This document shows positions 7,989 through 16,253 of a stretch of 26,067 bases of DNA, piece by piece. The notes below the pieces were generated by a model, which did not search any database, had not been told where the DNA came from, and saw nothing but the letters and a program-made list of their open reading frames with translations. Numbering within the stretch: the first letter of the stretch is position 1; every line of letters begins with the position of its first letter. Source of the DNA: Candidatus Poribacteria bacterium (GTDB lineage Bacteria > Abyssobacteria > SURF-5); assembly GCA_016215705.1 (NCBI GenBank), contig JACRIR010000098.1, positions 1 to 26,067 of the forward strand. The letters run 5' to 3'. The translations under genes and the position numbers were made by a program.

Positions 7989-8594
7989 ATGAGACAGAAA
8001 GCTCTTGCATCACAGGAATATCTTGAGGTGGCCCGAAGATGCGCGGAGGAGCATCTAAAGGGGCGATTGCTCGAACACACTCGCGGATGCGTTGAAATGG
8101 CGCAGAAGCTGGCGCGTCGATTCGGGCTCGATGCGGATAAGGCCGCGACGGCCGCATATCTTCACGATATCACGAAGGCGTTCTCGCTCGAACAACAGAC
8201 CGCGCTTCTGCAGAAACTGGGCATGTCGCCTGCGGAACTGGCGTCGCATTTGCCCGCGGTAGTTCATGGATGGCTGAGCGCCCTGATAGCGAAAAGAGAA
8301 CTCGGAATCGATGATCCCGAAGTGCTTCAGGCGATCGAAGCGCACAGCACGGGTTGCGCCGGAATGTCCGATTTGTCCAAAGTTGTCTTTATCTCCGATT
8401 TCATCGAGCACACGCGAAGGTTTCCAAAAGCCGCCGAGCTTCGCGGCCGCGAGTATCCCACCCTTGACGAAGCCGTCATAACCATCCTCAGACGCAAACT
8501 CGAATACTTGCTCGAGGGAAGGGCAATCGTCGACCGCCGCGCAATAGAATGCTGGAACGAGCTGGTGGAGAGAGCCAGACAGAAAGAAACGTAG
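7989..8594 (+). CDS. yqeK: YqeK-family HD-domain Ap4A hydrolase (symmetrical)
   Basis: A 201-residue HD-domain phosphohydrolase. The metal-binding residues are visible in LLEHTRGCVEMA, the HD pair in AAYLHDITK, the motif VVHGWLSA, and the later ISDFIEHTR. YqeK proteins hydrolyse diadenosine tetraphosphate symmetrically. It follows nadD almost without a gap. In many genomes rsfS comes next; here the operon stops and runs into a convergent ATPase/TOPRIM cassette with only 34 bases between the stop codons and no clear terminator. Confidence 0.88.
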   Translation: MRQKALASQEYLEVARRCAEEHLKGRLLEHTRGCVEMAQKLARRFGLDADKAATAAYLHDITKAFSLEQQTALLQKLGMSPAELASHLPAVVHGWLSALIAKRELGIDDPEVLQAIEAHSTGCAGMSDLSKVVFISDFIEHTRRFPKAAELRGREYPTLDEAVITILRRKLEYLLEGRAIVDRRAIECWNELVERARQKET

Positions 8595-8628
8595 GTGGCT
8601 GCGCGGACGGCGCATTTCGGGCCAAAAA

Positions 8629-9285
8629 CTATGGCACCGTCCCCTTCAAGGTGGATAGGAATTCAATGAACGGCTTGAAACATTGGGGACATCTGTCTGC
8701 AACCTCTTGATAATTGACCACGCTCAAAATCATCGGAGCATCGACCGTATCCCTGTAGTGCTGGCCGAATTTGTTGAAGAGTTCTTCAACAATGCGCTTT
8801 GGCGGATGATTGTGGTCTTGATCCTCGACCGGATTTCGCCATGTCGGCGTAAGGTGTTTTGCTCCAAGGCGTGACCTCAACGCTTCGTGAGAGGCCAAGA
8901 TGAGAACTTCCATGTCGTGTTTGAAGCAAAAGACCTTGAAGCGGTTCTTGGCATGAAAGTCGTCGGGAGCTTCTTTGCCAAGCAGGGCAGCATGGAAGTT
9001 ATTGAAGATTCCTCTCTCTAACTCCTCTACCGTCTCATGCGGGAATGCTCTGTTCTTGGGATAGAGGTCCGGCATGGCTACCACGACCGCGTGTGGATCG
9101 TTCAAGAGGATGTTTGCTGCTTTTCTTGGGACTTTTGTCAATACAGATTCCTTTTTATCGCCCGGAGGAGCTTCAAAGAAGACCACTGCAACGCCTTCGG
9201 TTCTTTTCTTCTCCAGCAGAGGCAACAGAAGTGCTTCCATAGCCGCCTTGTCGGAGGGGCCCTCAACATAAACAATGATTCTCAT
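8629..9285 (-). CDS. DUF4276-like TOPRIM-fold protein, partner of the upstream ATPase
   Basis: A 218-residue protein opening with MRIIVYVEGPSD, the TOPRIM-type first strand with the conserved acidic residue Glu8. A second acidic site is Asp73 in VVVAMPDLYP. A later HDMEVLILA (His123, Glu126) matches the H/E-LL pattern of DUF4276 proteins. The classical DxD is reduced to a single Asp here, so nuclease activity is plausible but not certain. Its ATG overlaps the ATPase stop codon in an ATGA junction, the sign of a coupled two-protein unit. Family assignment is by pattern recognition. Such ATPase plus TOPRIM pairs resemble OLD, Gabija and PARIS anti-phage systems; function here is inference. The last residues (LKGTVP) are encoded by a GGGGACGGTGCC stretch similar to intergenic repeat sequence. 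Confidence 0.7.
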   Translation of the reverse strand: MRIIVYVEGPSDKAAMEALLLPLLEKKRTEGVAVVFFEAPPGDKKESVLTKVPRKAANILLNDPHAVVVAMPDLYPKNRAFPHETVEELERGIFNNFHAALLGKEAPDDFHAKNRFKVFCFKHDMEVLILASHEALRSRLGAKHLTPTWRNPVEDQDHNHPPKRIVEELFNKFGQHYRDTVDAPMILSVVNYQEVADRCPQCFKPFIEFLSTLKGTVP

Positions 9286-10451
9286 GCGAGCTGCTCCAAC
9301 TCGTCGCTGCGGTGCATGAATTCGATCTCCTCTGCGCCGAAATCCTTAAGATTCGCCTTCAATACTTCTGAGTCTTTTGGTCGAATGAAAAGAGCCTCTC
9401 CACTCTCCTTCCGAAAAACCGCTATCCGAGATATGTCAAACTGCATGAGAAAGTATGAGGCATGCGTAGCCAAGAAAATCTGCGTTCGGTCGCAAGCTTT
9501 TTCGAACAATCCTGCCAGAATAGGCAATGTGCGCGGATGAACTCCTTGGTCAGGCTCGTCAATACAAATTAGCGATGGAGGATTCGGTTGCAGGGAGAGA
9601 GCAGTCCAACAGATGAGGCGCAAAATGCCGTCGGACAGATCCGCAAGGCTCAAGTCGCGATCTATGCCTTCTTCCTGCCAGAATGCAATAACTTCCCCAG
9701 GACCTCCACGAGCTTTCACCGTCAATCCCCTAAAGCCAGGAATAGCGGAACGCAAGTGCTGTTGAAGTTCCTCAAAGACAGGACGATGCTCGGTCATAAG
9801 ATAGTGAAGAAGGGAGCTTAAATTGCCGGCATCCTCATGTAGAACGGGCTCTTGTTCAATCGGAACCGACTTACGAATCTTCTCGTTTGCTATGTTGAAA
9901 GAGCTATAAAACCTCCAACCCTCAATATACTCCCGCAGGCTATAAAGAGTTGTCATTGCAGGGTTTGTCATAGCGCTAAGAGCAAGCTGATTTGGGCGCT
10001 TAAGAGAGATTTCTTGTTTCTTCAGTTTTCGTGATTCTGGATCTTGGACGACACCGCGACGCTCCCTTATGTTCATGAATAAATAACGCTCTTCAAACTG
10101 TGGGTCCAAGGGCTTGGACGATTGAACTCGTTCGAAGGAAACATGGGTACGCCCTACGGGGCCCATTAACTCGCCTTGATATTGAATCGGGATTTTCTTC
10201 CCTGAATCAAGTTCAAGGCTCCACCAAAACCTTTCCGGACCGGGGATATGAAATATTAACTGTCCAATGGAACCTGTAACGATCTCAGGAGGGACGTCTT
10301 GACGAACACTATTTCGCAAGAATCTGAGGAACTCAAAAAGGCTTGATTTCCCGGCGCCGTTTGCCCCGACGAATATCTCCAGAGGGCCAAAGAACGCCAA
10401 GAAGTCTCTGAATGGTCTGTATCCCTGAATCTTAACGGAAAGAAGCCGCAT
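9282..10451 (-). CDS. OLD/AAA_21-like ABC-type ATPase
   Basis: A 389-residue SMC/ABC-type ATPase. Walker A GANGAGKS is at residues 29-36, the signature LSDG at about 272-275, Walker B LICIDEPD with Asp298/Glu299, and the H-loop residue His330 in FLATHAS. The region between (about 45-265) is large and not a transporter domain; no membrane segment is seen. This layout matches the AAA_21/AAA_15 ATPases that partner TOPRIM proteins. Start ATG 10451 was preferred to 10481 because AGAAAGG lies about 9 bases upstream and the protein then begins MRLLSVKIQGYRPF, the usual beta-strand before Walker A. The gene is more A+T-rich (43-47% GC in sampled lines) than the shape genes beside it. Confidence 0.82.
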   Translation of the reverse strand: MRLLSVKIQGYRPFRDFLAFFGPLEIFVGANGAGKSSLFEFLRFLRNSVRQDVPPEIVTGSIGQLIFHIPGPERFWWSLELDSGKKIPIQYQGELMGPVGRTHVSFERVQSSKPLDPQFEERYLFMNIRERRGVVQDPESRKLKKQEISLKRPNQLALSAMTNPAMTTLYSLREYIEGWRFYSSFNIANEKIRKSVPIEQEPVLHEDAGNLSSLLHYLMTEHRPVFEELQQHLRSAIPGFRGLTVKARGGPGEVIAFWQEEGIDRDLSLADLSDGILRLICWTALSLQPNPPSLICIDEPDQGVHPRTLPILAGLFEKACDRTQIFLATHASYFLMQFDISRIAVFRKESGEALFIRPKDSEVLKANLKDFGAEEIEFMHRSDELEQLA

Positions 10452-10537
10452 AAGACAAGACCTTTCTGCTAACCAACGCATGCCAACTTGTTGTCTGACC
10501 TTATTAAAGATGCTTGTCCAAGCTAGCCAATTCTAAC

Positions 10538-10567
10538 ATAATGAATTTGGCGCACGCAACATGTCAA
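10538..10567 (-). promoter_or_regulatory. possible promoter of the ATPase/TOPRIM cassette
   Basis: On the minus strand, TTGACA (10567-10562) is followed after 18 bases by CATTAT (10543-10538). It lies just downstream of the FAD oxidoreductase stop and about 90 bases before the ATPase start. It would give the cassette expression independent of the long operon upstream on the same strand. The -10 is imperfect. Confidence 0.4.
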
Positions 10568-10580
10568 GCGGAACCTTCTC

Positions 10581-12140
10581 TCAAGTAAGAAGTTTCTTTA
10601 TTGCTTCTGCTGCTTGATTTCCCGCTGTCACTGCTTCGGGAAAGTGGGTGACCGGATTTAGGTATTCGGCATTGGCGAAGATGATGCTTCCGAATGGCTT
10701 GCCGAGTTTTGGAAAGACTTCGGTCATGTATCCGGGGTACGGAACGCAATAGTTGCGGTTGCGCAGGAATACGTGAATGGCATCGACTTTTTCGATTGCA
10801 CCGGGAAAGCGCATATCGAGTTCACTCAAAACCTGAGCGGCCATCTTCACCATCGCATCCCTGTCCTGCACGAGGTCGACGTCTTCCACGGACATCTTGT
10901 TGAAGCAGGTCATTATGTTCGGCCTCTGAGGTCCCTTGTCCCGACTGAACCAATCCTGAATCGTTATGGCCTGCACCGTGCAATCCATGACGCCCAGGCG
11001 GTAACCGCGCTGATAAATGGGTTTGCGGGAACAAAAGTGGAACGTCGGATAGCTGAACCTGCGCATCTGTCCCATCGCCTCTTTGAGCGCCGGGGGAATG
11101 TCTTCGATGATTTCCTTTGCGATATTAGCCTCGGCGTTGACGATAGCCGCTTTCGCGCGAACGGTGGAAACTTTTCCGTCATGCCAGTACGTTGCCAGCA
11201 CGTTGCCGTCCGCATCATGCCGAACCTTATATACAAAGGCGCTCGTGAGTATCCGTCCCGGGCCGGCCTCGTCTATCTTCTTTGCCAATGTGCGGTTTAT
11301 CAGGCCCAGTCCGCCCGGGAACGAACAAATGCCTGAGTCCTCGACGTAATCGCCTTCCCTGGCAGATGCAATGGCATAGTACGCCGAAACGTCACTCGTA
11401 TGCGGGTAAGGTTTCGCAAGGAGCTCGTACCATTTCCTGAACTCGGATGAATAACCTTTCATGAATTCGGAAAAGGGTATCTTGTCGAGCTCGTCCTTGC
11501 GGCCCTCGACGTCTATCTTCGGCATATCAATGAAATAGAATCTTATCATGTCGCGTTTGACCGCCAAAGGCAGCGGCATGCGGATGAAACCGAGAACACT
11601 GTAGGGATTGGCTATTTGAACGTTTCCCGGAAAGACAACGACGAGTGGGCTGGTATCTTTATCCGGCGACAAACCCAAGTCGCGGCATAGGTCCCACACT
11701 GAGTCGGCCCATGTGCCGGGCATCCCTATATATTGGCCGCCGAGCGAGAAGGGCACGCCTTCCCATTCGCAGTACATCGAGTTGCCGCCGAATTCCGGCA
11801 GAGCCTCAAGCAATAGAATATTGCGATCCTTCAGACGATAAGCCGCCGTCAGCCCGCCCGCTCCGCCGCCGACTATTACGACGTCCGTTTCCCGCTCCGG
11901 CTTCGGAGTTTCCGCAAGTCTTCCCTCACGGAACATACGGTTGGGGCTGTCGGGGAAAACCTCGCCGTGGAAAGTTATCGCGCTCTCGATTTTGTCCGGA
12001 GGAACGGGTCTCAAGCTCCGGCTTCGCGCCTTATGGTAATCCCATCCGACTCTTGCTCCGAAGGCGCCGGCGCCGAGAGCGATCACTCCACCGCCTGCCA
12101 GCAATGCCTGCCTGATAAATGCGCGTCTGGGGGTGTTCAT
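10581..12140 (-). CDS. Tat-exported FAD-dependent oxidoreductase (amine-oxidase/phytoene-desaturase fold)
   Basis: A 519-residue flavoprotein. The N-terminus is a twin-arginine signal (PRRAFIRQ, with a hydrophobic Ala/Gly stretch at about residues 12-30), so it is probably exported folded. The dinucleotide-binding motif DVVIVGGGAGGLTAAYRL covers about residues 86-103, followed by a second-strand acid in LLLEALPEFGGNS, the pattern of flavin amine oxidases and related desaturases. The C-terminal FAD-contact segment (FANAEYLNPVTHFPEAVTAG) is also present. Substrate is unknown. It is the last gene of the shape operon, 55 bases after the RNase E/G stop, an unusual position for such an enzyme. Confidence 0.8.
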   Translation of the reverse strand: MNTPRRAFIRQALLAGGGVIALGAGAFGARVGWDYHKARSRSLRPVPPDKIESAITFHGEVFPDSPNRMFREGRLAETPKPERETDVVIVGGGAGGLTAAYRLKDRNILLLEALPEFGGNSMYCEWEGVPFSLGGQYIGMPGTWADSVWDLCRDLGLSPDKDTSPLVVVFPGNVQIANPYSVLGFIRMPLPLAVKRDMIRFYFIDMPKIDVEGRKDELDKIPFSEFMKGYSSEFRKWYELLAKPYPHTSDVSAYYAIASAREGDYVEDSGICSFPGGLGLINRTLAKKIDEAGPGRILTSAFVYKVRHDADGNVLATYWHDGKVSTVRAKAAIVNAEANIAKEIIEDIPPALKEAMGQMRRFSYPTFHFCSRKPIYQRGYRLGVMDCTVQAITIQDWFSRDKGPQRPNIMTCFNKMSVEDVDLVQDRDAMVKMAAQVLSELDMRFPGAIEKVDAIHVFLRNRNYCVPYPGYMTEVFPKLGKPFGSIIFANAEYLNPVTHFPEAVTAGNQAAEAIKKLLT

Positions 12141-12195
12141 ATTTGCCTCTCTCTATCGCTTGCGAGATTCTCACTCGCGGGAGACCATAGATTGC

Positions 12196-13788
12196 TCAGG
12201 CATTATCCAGAACTTCTCCGGACCTTGTTGCCGTAATCGAAAAAAACTCCAGATGACAATCGCTGGAAGGATTCAATATGATTCTGCGTCCGAATTTCTT
12301 TTCAAGCGCCGGAATAGATTCCGGCTCGGTGATACGAAGTTTTTCGATCACGTCCTTGTGCGCCGTCAGGGTAAGCGAGTCATGTCCGTTCTCCCTGCAC
12401 TGCTTCTCCAGTTGTCTGAGCATTTGGAGCATAGTCGTCGTGGTCGATTTTACCCAGCCGGTCCCTTCGCAGTAGGGGCACAGTTCGCAGAGAGACGGGG
12501 TCAGGCTGAGTTTCACCCGTTTGCGCGTCATCTGCACAAGTCCGAGTTCGGTCATTCCGAGAACGTAGACCTTCGATCGGTCGGCCCTGAACGCTTCTTG
12601 AACCTCGTTCAAGAGTTTCTGCCGGTTGGTCGCTTTCTCCATATCAATGAAGTCCGAGAGAATGATTCCACCAATGTCGCGGAGTCTCAATTGCCGCGCG
12701 ATTTCTCTGGCGGCTTCCATATTCGTCTTGAAAACGGTGTCCTCGAGCTTGCGCTTGCCGGTGAATTTGCCCGTGTTCACGTCAATCGTGGTGAGCGCCT
12801 CCGACTGGTCAATGACGATGTATCCGCCGCTCGGCAGCCACACCTTCTTGTGGAGCGCCTTCTCGATTTGATTCTCGAGGTCGTTCTTCTCGAAGAGGGG
12901 AACGCCGCCTCGATAGAGTTCCACGCGTGGTTTCAGATGGGGCGCCAGGTTCTCGAGAAGGTTCAGTACGGTATCATAATCCGGTTTGGAATCAATCACG
13001 AATCTTTCGATTTCGTCGTTGAACACGTCGCGCACCACGCGGGCGACTTGTCCGAGGTCGCGGTGCAGAATCGAAGGAGCGGACATGCTTTCCATTCGAC
13101 GGATGATTTTTTGCCACAGACTTGTAAGATACTTTACGTCGGCCTCGAGTTCTTCTTTGCCTTTGCCTTCTCCGGCGGTTCTGACTATCACGCCCTGGCC
13201 CGGCGGGCATATTTTCGCCGCAATCTTCCGGAGGCGGTCACGTTCCTTTTCGTCTCCGATCTTGCGGGATACTCCGCGGTGCCTGACCGTCGGCATGAGA
13301 ACGAGGTAGCGTCCGGGCAGGGAGATATAATTGGTCAGCCGCATCCCCTTCTGGCCCATGGGTTCCTTGACTACCTGCACCATGATTTCCTGTCCGCGCT
13401 TGAGCATGTCCTCGATTCTTGTCCTTCGTTTGCGTCTTCTGTGAGGACGGAACTCTTCGTCTTCCTCGACGTCTCCCTCGTCTACGTCTTCGTCGAAATC
13501 ATCGATATTATCGGTAACGTCTGCGACGTACAAGAATCCGTTCTTCTCTGTTCCGACGTCGATGAATGCCGCTTCGATGCCGGGAATCACGCTCTTAACG
13601 ATTCCCTTGTAAACGTTGCCGACGAGTCGCCGCTCGACTGTCCGCTCGATGAAGAGCTCGGTCAGCTTGCCCTCCTCCAGAAGGGCCACTCTCACTTCGC
13701 GCAAGTCGACGCTCGCAACCAGTTCCCGGTGGGGTTCCACCGGCCCCTTACTGCTCTTTGAAGTTGCCTTCCTCCTGTATTTCCTCAT
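12196..13788 (-). CDS. rng: ribonuclease E/G family endoribonuclease
   Basis: A 530-residue RNase E/G catalytic protein for 5'-monophosphate-sensitive cleavage in rRNA maturation and mRNA decay. The S1 domain is at about residues 54-150 (RLVGNVYKGIVKSVIPG, AAFIDVG). Catalytic metal-binding residues are Asp336 (TIDVNTG) and Asp379 (LSDFIDM), and the Zn-link cysteines are Cys437 and Cys440 in CPYC. Between S1 strands there is an insert (about residues 92-124) of Asp/Glu runs followed by Arg/Lys runs. It lacks the long RNase E C-terminal scaffold, so RNase G-like. The start at 13788 overlaps the upstream gene by 41 bases; a GTG 48 bases further in, with AAGGGG upstream, is an alternative. Linkage of rng to mreBCD also occurs in E. 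coli. Confidence 0.92.
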   Translation of the reverse strand: MRKYRRKATSKSSKGPVEPHRELVASVDLREVRVALLEEGKLTELFIERTVERRLVGNVYKGIVKSVIPGIEAAFIDVGTEKNGFLYVADVTDNIDDFDEDVDEGDVEEDEEFRPHRRRKRRTRIEDMLKRGQEIMVQVVKEPMGQKGMRLTNYISLPGRYLVLMPTVRHRGVSRKIGDEKERDRLRKIAAKICPPGQGVIVRTAGEGKGKEELEADVKYLTSLWQKIIRRMESMSAPSILHRDLGQVARVVRDVFNDEIERFVIDSKPDYDTVLNLLENLAPHLKPRVELYRGGVPLFEKNDLENQIEKALHKKVWLPSGGYIVIDQSEALTTIDVNTGKFTGKRKLEDTVFKTNMEAAREIARQLRLRDIGGIILSDFIDMEKATNRQKLLNEVQEAFRADRSKVYVLGMTELGLVQMTRKRVKLSLTPSLCELCPYCEGTGWVKSTTTTMLQMLRQLEKQCRENGHDSLTLTAHKDVIEKLRITEPESIPALEKKFGRRIILNPSSDCHLEFFSITATRSGEVLDNA

Positions 13789-14458
13789 TTGCCTTTATCC
13801 TTAAGGGGCGGCCACCAAATCTTATTTCTGTTTTCATTATTCGCAGACATTTTGCCTTCTCAGGAGGAAGCTTAAGTATTGCCTGGGCCGCTTCCGATGC
13901 GCTGCAGGTTCCCTGGCCGCCCATTGTTATCTCCACCCGCAGCCACCGCAAGTCCTGCCCGGTCTCGACTCCCAAGTCTGCGACGAGTTGCCTTACGTCG
14001 ACTACACTGGTTCCTTTCTTGCGCGCGCGCTCGAACGGCGCCGAATCTCTTACAAGGAATTCCCTGACCAAAGCATGCGCGTTGTCCAATGCTGCTCCTG
14101 CGCCTAATCTTATCATATAGCAGGCCGACGATGCATCAGACAGGCGCGGCGAAGACCCCGAAACCAGGCCGCTCTCGAGCAGGTCAAGTCCTGCCGGCAT
14201 ATTCGCCGCCAGCCGCTCATGAAACTCGCGGGGCGCAAGCATCTTCATAAGCGTTACGTCGGCCAGTTCGCAAGTGCTTTCGTACCCGAGAGGCAGCGCC
14301 GGGCCCATGCTGAGTTTCTGATGGGGATTGAAACCCTCCGAATAGGCGACTGGAATGCCGCCGCGGTTGAGCGCTCGCGTGAGCGCCCGTACCATGTCAA
14401 GATGCGAAATGAACCTGATTCGGCCGAGTTTCGTATATTTAATGCGAAAGGTCCACAT
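13748..14458 (-). CDS. TIGR03936-type radical SAM-linked protein (DUF2344)
   Basis: A protein of about 236 residues starting MWTFRIKYTKLGRIRFISHLD, the hallmark opening of the DUF2344 / TIGR03936 family, with AYSEGFNPHQKLSMGPALPLG shortly after (written in two parts: AYSEGFNPHQ, KLSMGPALPLG). The family has no settled biochemical function; it is known to sit beside, or be fused to, TIGR03960 radical SAM proteins. Here it overlaps the radical SAM gene by 20 bases and RNase E/G by 41 bases. ATG 14458 (GGAG 9 bases upstream) is preferred to the TTG at 14479. A role in RNA modification or processing is suggested only by the RNase neighbour. Confidence 0.85.
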   Translation of the reverse strand: MWTFRIKYTKLGRIRFISHLDMVRALTRALNRGGIPVAYSEGFNPHQKLSMGPALPLGYESTCELADVTLMKMLAPREFHERLAANMPAGLDLLESGLVSGSSPRLSDASSACYMIRLGAGAALDNAHALVREFLVRDSAPFERARKKGTSVVDVRQLVADLGVETGQDLRWLRVEITMGGQGTCSASEAAQAILKLPPEKAKCLRIMKTEIRFGGRPLRIKANEEIQEEGNFKEQ

Positions 14459-16253
14459 GTCCGCAAACTCCGCAACCAAGGCATTGTTCTCTGCAATCCG
14501 CAGTGAATTGCTCGCTCCGTGACTTCTCGAGTTCTTGAATGAGGTACGACCTGGTTACTCCCGTCTCTACGTGGTCCCAAGGCAAGGAATCTTCGGGACG
14601 GTACGCGAAATCCGTGACCTGCCCGAAATCGGCGCCGCATGATGTCATCGCCGTTCGCCATGCGTCCACCCGAAGTTCGGATGACCATCCATCAAAGCGT
14701 GCGCCGGCGCGCCATGCCTCATATACGACGTTTCCCACGCGCCTATCGCCTCGCGCGAGAAGAGCTTCGAGCAGGCAAAGTATCGGTTCCCTCCAATTCA
14801 GCTTGACGTCTCTCGAGCGTACGCGCGATGTGATGGCGGAATATTTCCCGCGAAGCGCATCTTCGCCGACCATGTTCTCCCATTGGAATGGCGTATGGGC
14901 CTTGGGAATAAATGCAGAAACGCTTACGTTGGCGCGGAATCTGTTCCCCCGCGCTTTGCGGCCCAGGGCTCTGATCTTTTCGACCAGCGCGGCAATGGCC
15001 GCGAGGTCATCATCCGTTTCAGTCGGCAGTCCGACCATGAAATACAGTTTGAATACATCCCAGCCCGCTTCAAGCGCGCTCTCGAGTGAGCGGAACATCT
15101 CTCCTTCGGTGTAGTCCTTGTTTATGACGCGTCTCAAACGGTCAGTCGCCGCCTCGGGCGCGAACGTAAACCCGCTCTTGCGGACCTCCTGGATTCTGTC
15201 AGCAATCGCTATCGAGAAACTGTCGAGTCTGAGGGAAGGCAGCGCGATGGAAACGTGGCGTTCGGCCAGTTCGCAGGAGAGACGCCCGACGAGCTTTTCT
15301 ATGTTGCTGTAGTCCGTTGAACTGAGCGAGGCCAGGGTTATTGTCTCGTACCCTGTTTTCGCGAGTCCTTCCTCCACAAGCCGGCAAACGGTCTCCAAAC
15401 TTCGTTCACGCACTGGTCTGTAAGTCATGCCGGCATGGCAGAATCGGCAGCCGCGCGAGCAGCCTCTCATAATCTCGACTATGAACCGGTCGTGAACCGC
15501 TTCAACGAACGAAACAGGGGGAGCGGTGGGGAAGGGAGCCGCATCAAGGTCCTTGATCCAAAGCCGTTTCACTCTTTCGGGCGCGCGGCGTTTTGGGGTT
15601 ATTCCGCAGAATCTCTTTCCCTCGTATCTTGGCTCGTAAAGCGAAGGCACATACACCCCCTCGACGCCGGCCCAGTCGTCGAGGAGCTCTTGTCGTCGAC
15701 GGCCCTGTTGCTTGAACTCCGCGAATGCCTCAAGCAGGCGAAGTATAACTTCTTCGGCTTCGCCGATGACTAGTGCATCGAAGAAATCGGCCATCGGCTC
15801 GGGATTGAGCGAGCACGGGCCACCCGCAATGACGAACGGGTCTTTTTCTCCGCGTTCGGCGCCGAGCTTGGGAATCGAGGCAAGATCGAGCATGTTTATG
15901 ACGTTCGTGTAGTTCATCTCATATTGAAGCGAGAACCCGACAATGTCGAACTCGCCGAGGGGGTGGAACGATTCGAGCGAATACAGGGGAATCTTGCGTT
16001 GTCGCATTTCCTTTTCCATATCGGGCCATGGGGCAAAGACTCGTTCGGCAAGATAGGATGGATTCGCGTTGATTATGTGGTATAGGATTTTGAGACCCAG
16101 ATGCGACATCCCGATCTCATAAAGATCAGGAAAGGCCAGCGCCATGCGCGCGCGCGCGGAGGCCCAATCTTTGCCAAGGCCGTTGACTTCGCCGCCGACG
16201 TAACGGGCAGGCTTTGAAATCAGCGGAAGGAATTCCTCGAGTTTCTCAATCAT
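14439..16253 (-). CDS. TIGR03960-type radical SAM protein
   Basis: A 604-residue radical SAM enzyme. The N-terminal third resembles a B12-binding-like Rossmann domain (FPDLYEIGMSHLGLKILY, GPCSLNPEPMADFFD), but no DxHxxG cobalamin motif is visible. The [4Fe-4S] SAM motif CSRGCRFC has Cys265, Cys269 and Cys272, preceded by FIVEIMRG. The C-terminal tail carries four cysteines (Cys587, Cys591, Cys594, Cys597; CX3CX2CX2C), possibly an auxiliary cluster. The open frame extends upstream to 16784, but the start at 16253 is chosen because it forms a TAATG junction with the rodA stop and gives the family N-terminus MIEKLEEFLPLI. The reaction is unknown for this family. Confidence 0.87.
   Translation of the reverse strand: MIEKLEEFLPLISKPARYVGGEVNGLGKDWASARARMALAFPDLYEIGMSHLGLKILYHIINANPSYLAERVFAPWPDMEKEMRQRKIPLYSLESFHPLGEFDIVGFSLQYEMNYTNVINMLDLASIPKLGAERGEKDPFVIAGGPCSLNPEPMADFFDALVIGEAEEVILRLLEAFAEFKQQGRRRQELLDDWAGVEGVYVPSLYEPRYEGKRFCGITPKRRAPERVKRLWIKDLDAAPFPTAPPVSFVEAVHDRFIVEIMRGCSRGCRFCHAGMTYRPVRERSLETVCRLVEEGLAKTGYETITLASLSSTDYSNIEKLVGRLSCELAERHVSIALPSLRLDSFSIAIADRIQEVRKSGFTFAPEAATDRLRRVINKDYTEGEMFRSLESALEAGWDVFKLYFMVGLPTETDDDLAAIAALVEKIRALGRKARGNRFRANVSVSAFIPKAHTPFQWENMVGEDALRGKYSAITSRVRSRDVKLNWREPILCLLEALLARGDRRVGNVVYEAWRAGARFDGWSSELRVDAWRTAMTSCGADFGQVTDFAYRPEDSLPWDHVETGVTRSYLIQELEKSRSEQFTADCREQCLGCGVCGHVDLSH

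Noticed and set aside
8600-8650. A fifth copy of the palindrome at the end of the DUF4276-like gene (GGCACCGTCCCC)
   Set aside because: Only one arm-like stretch resembles the family and no paired arm was found; noted only as resemblance.
12133-13761. 542-residue open frame on the plus strand opposite RNase E/G
   Set aside because: It is antisense to a clearly conserved RNase E/G gene, has no recognisable domain, is rich in His/Arg/Phe in the manner of antisense GC-rich frames, and has no ribosome site.
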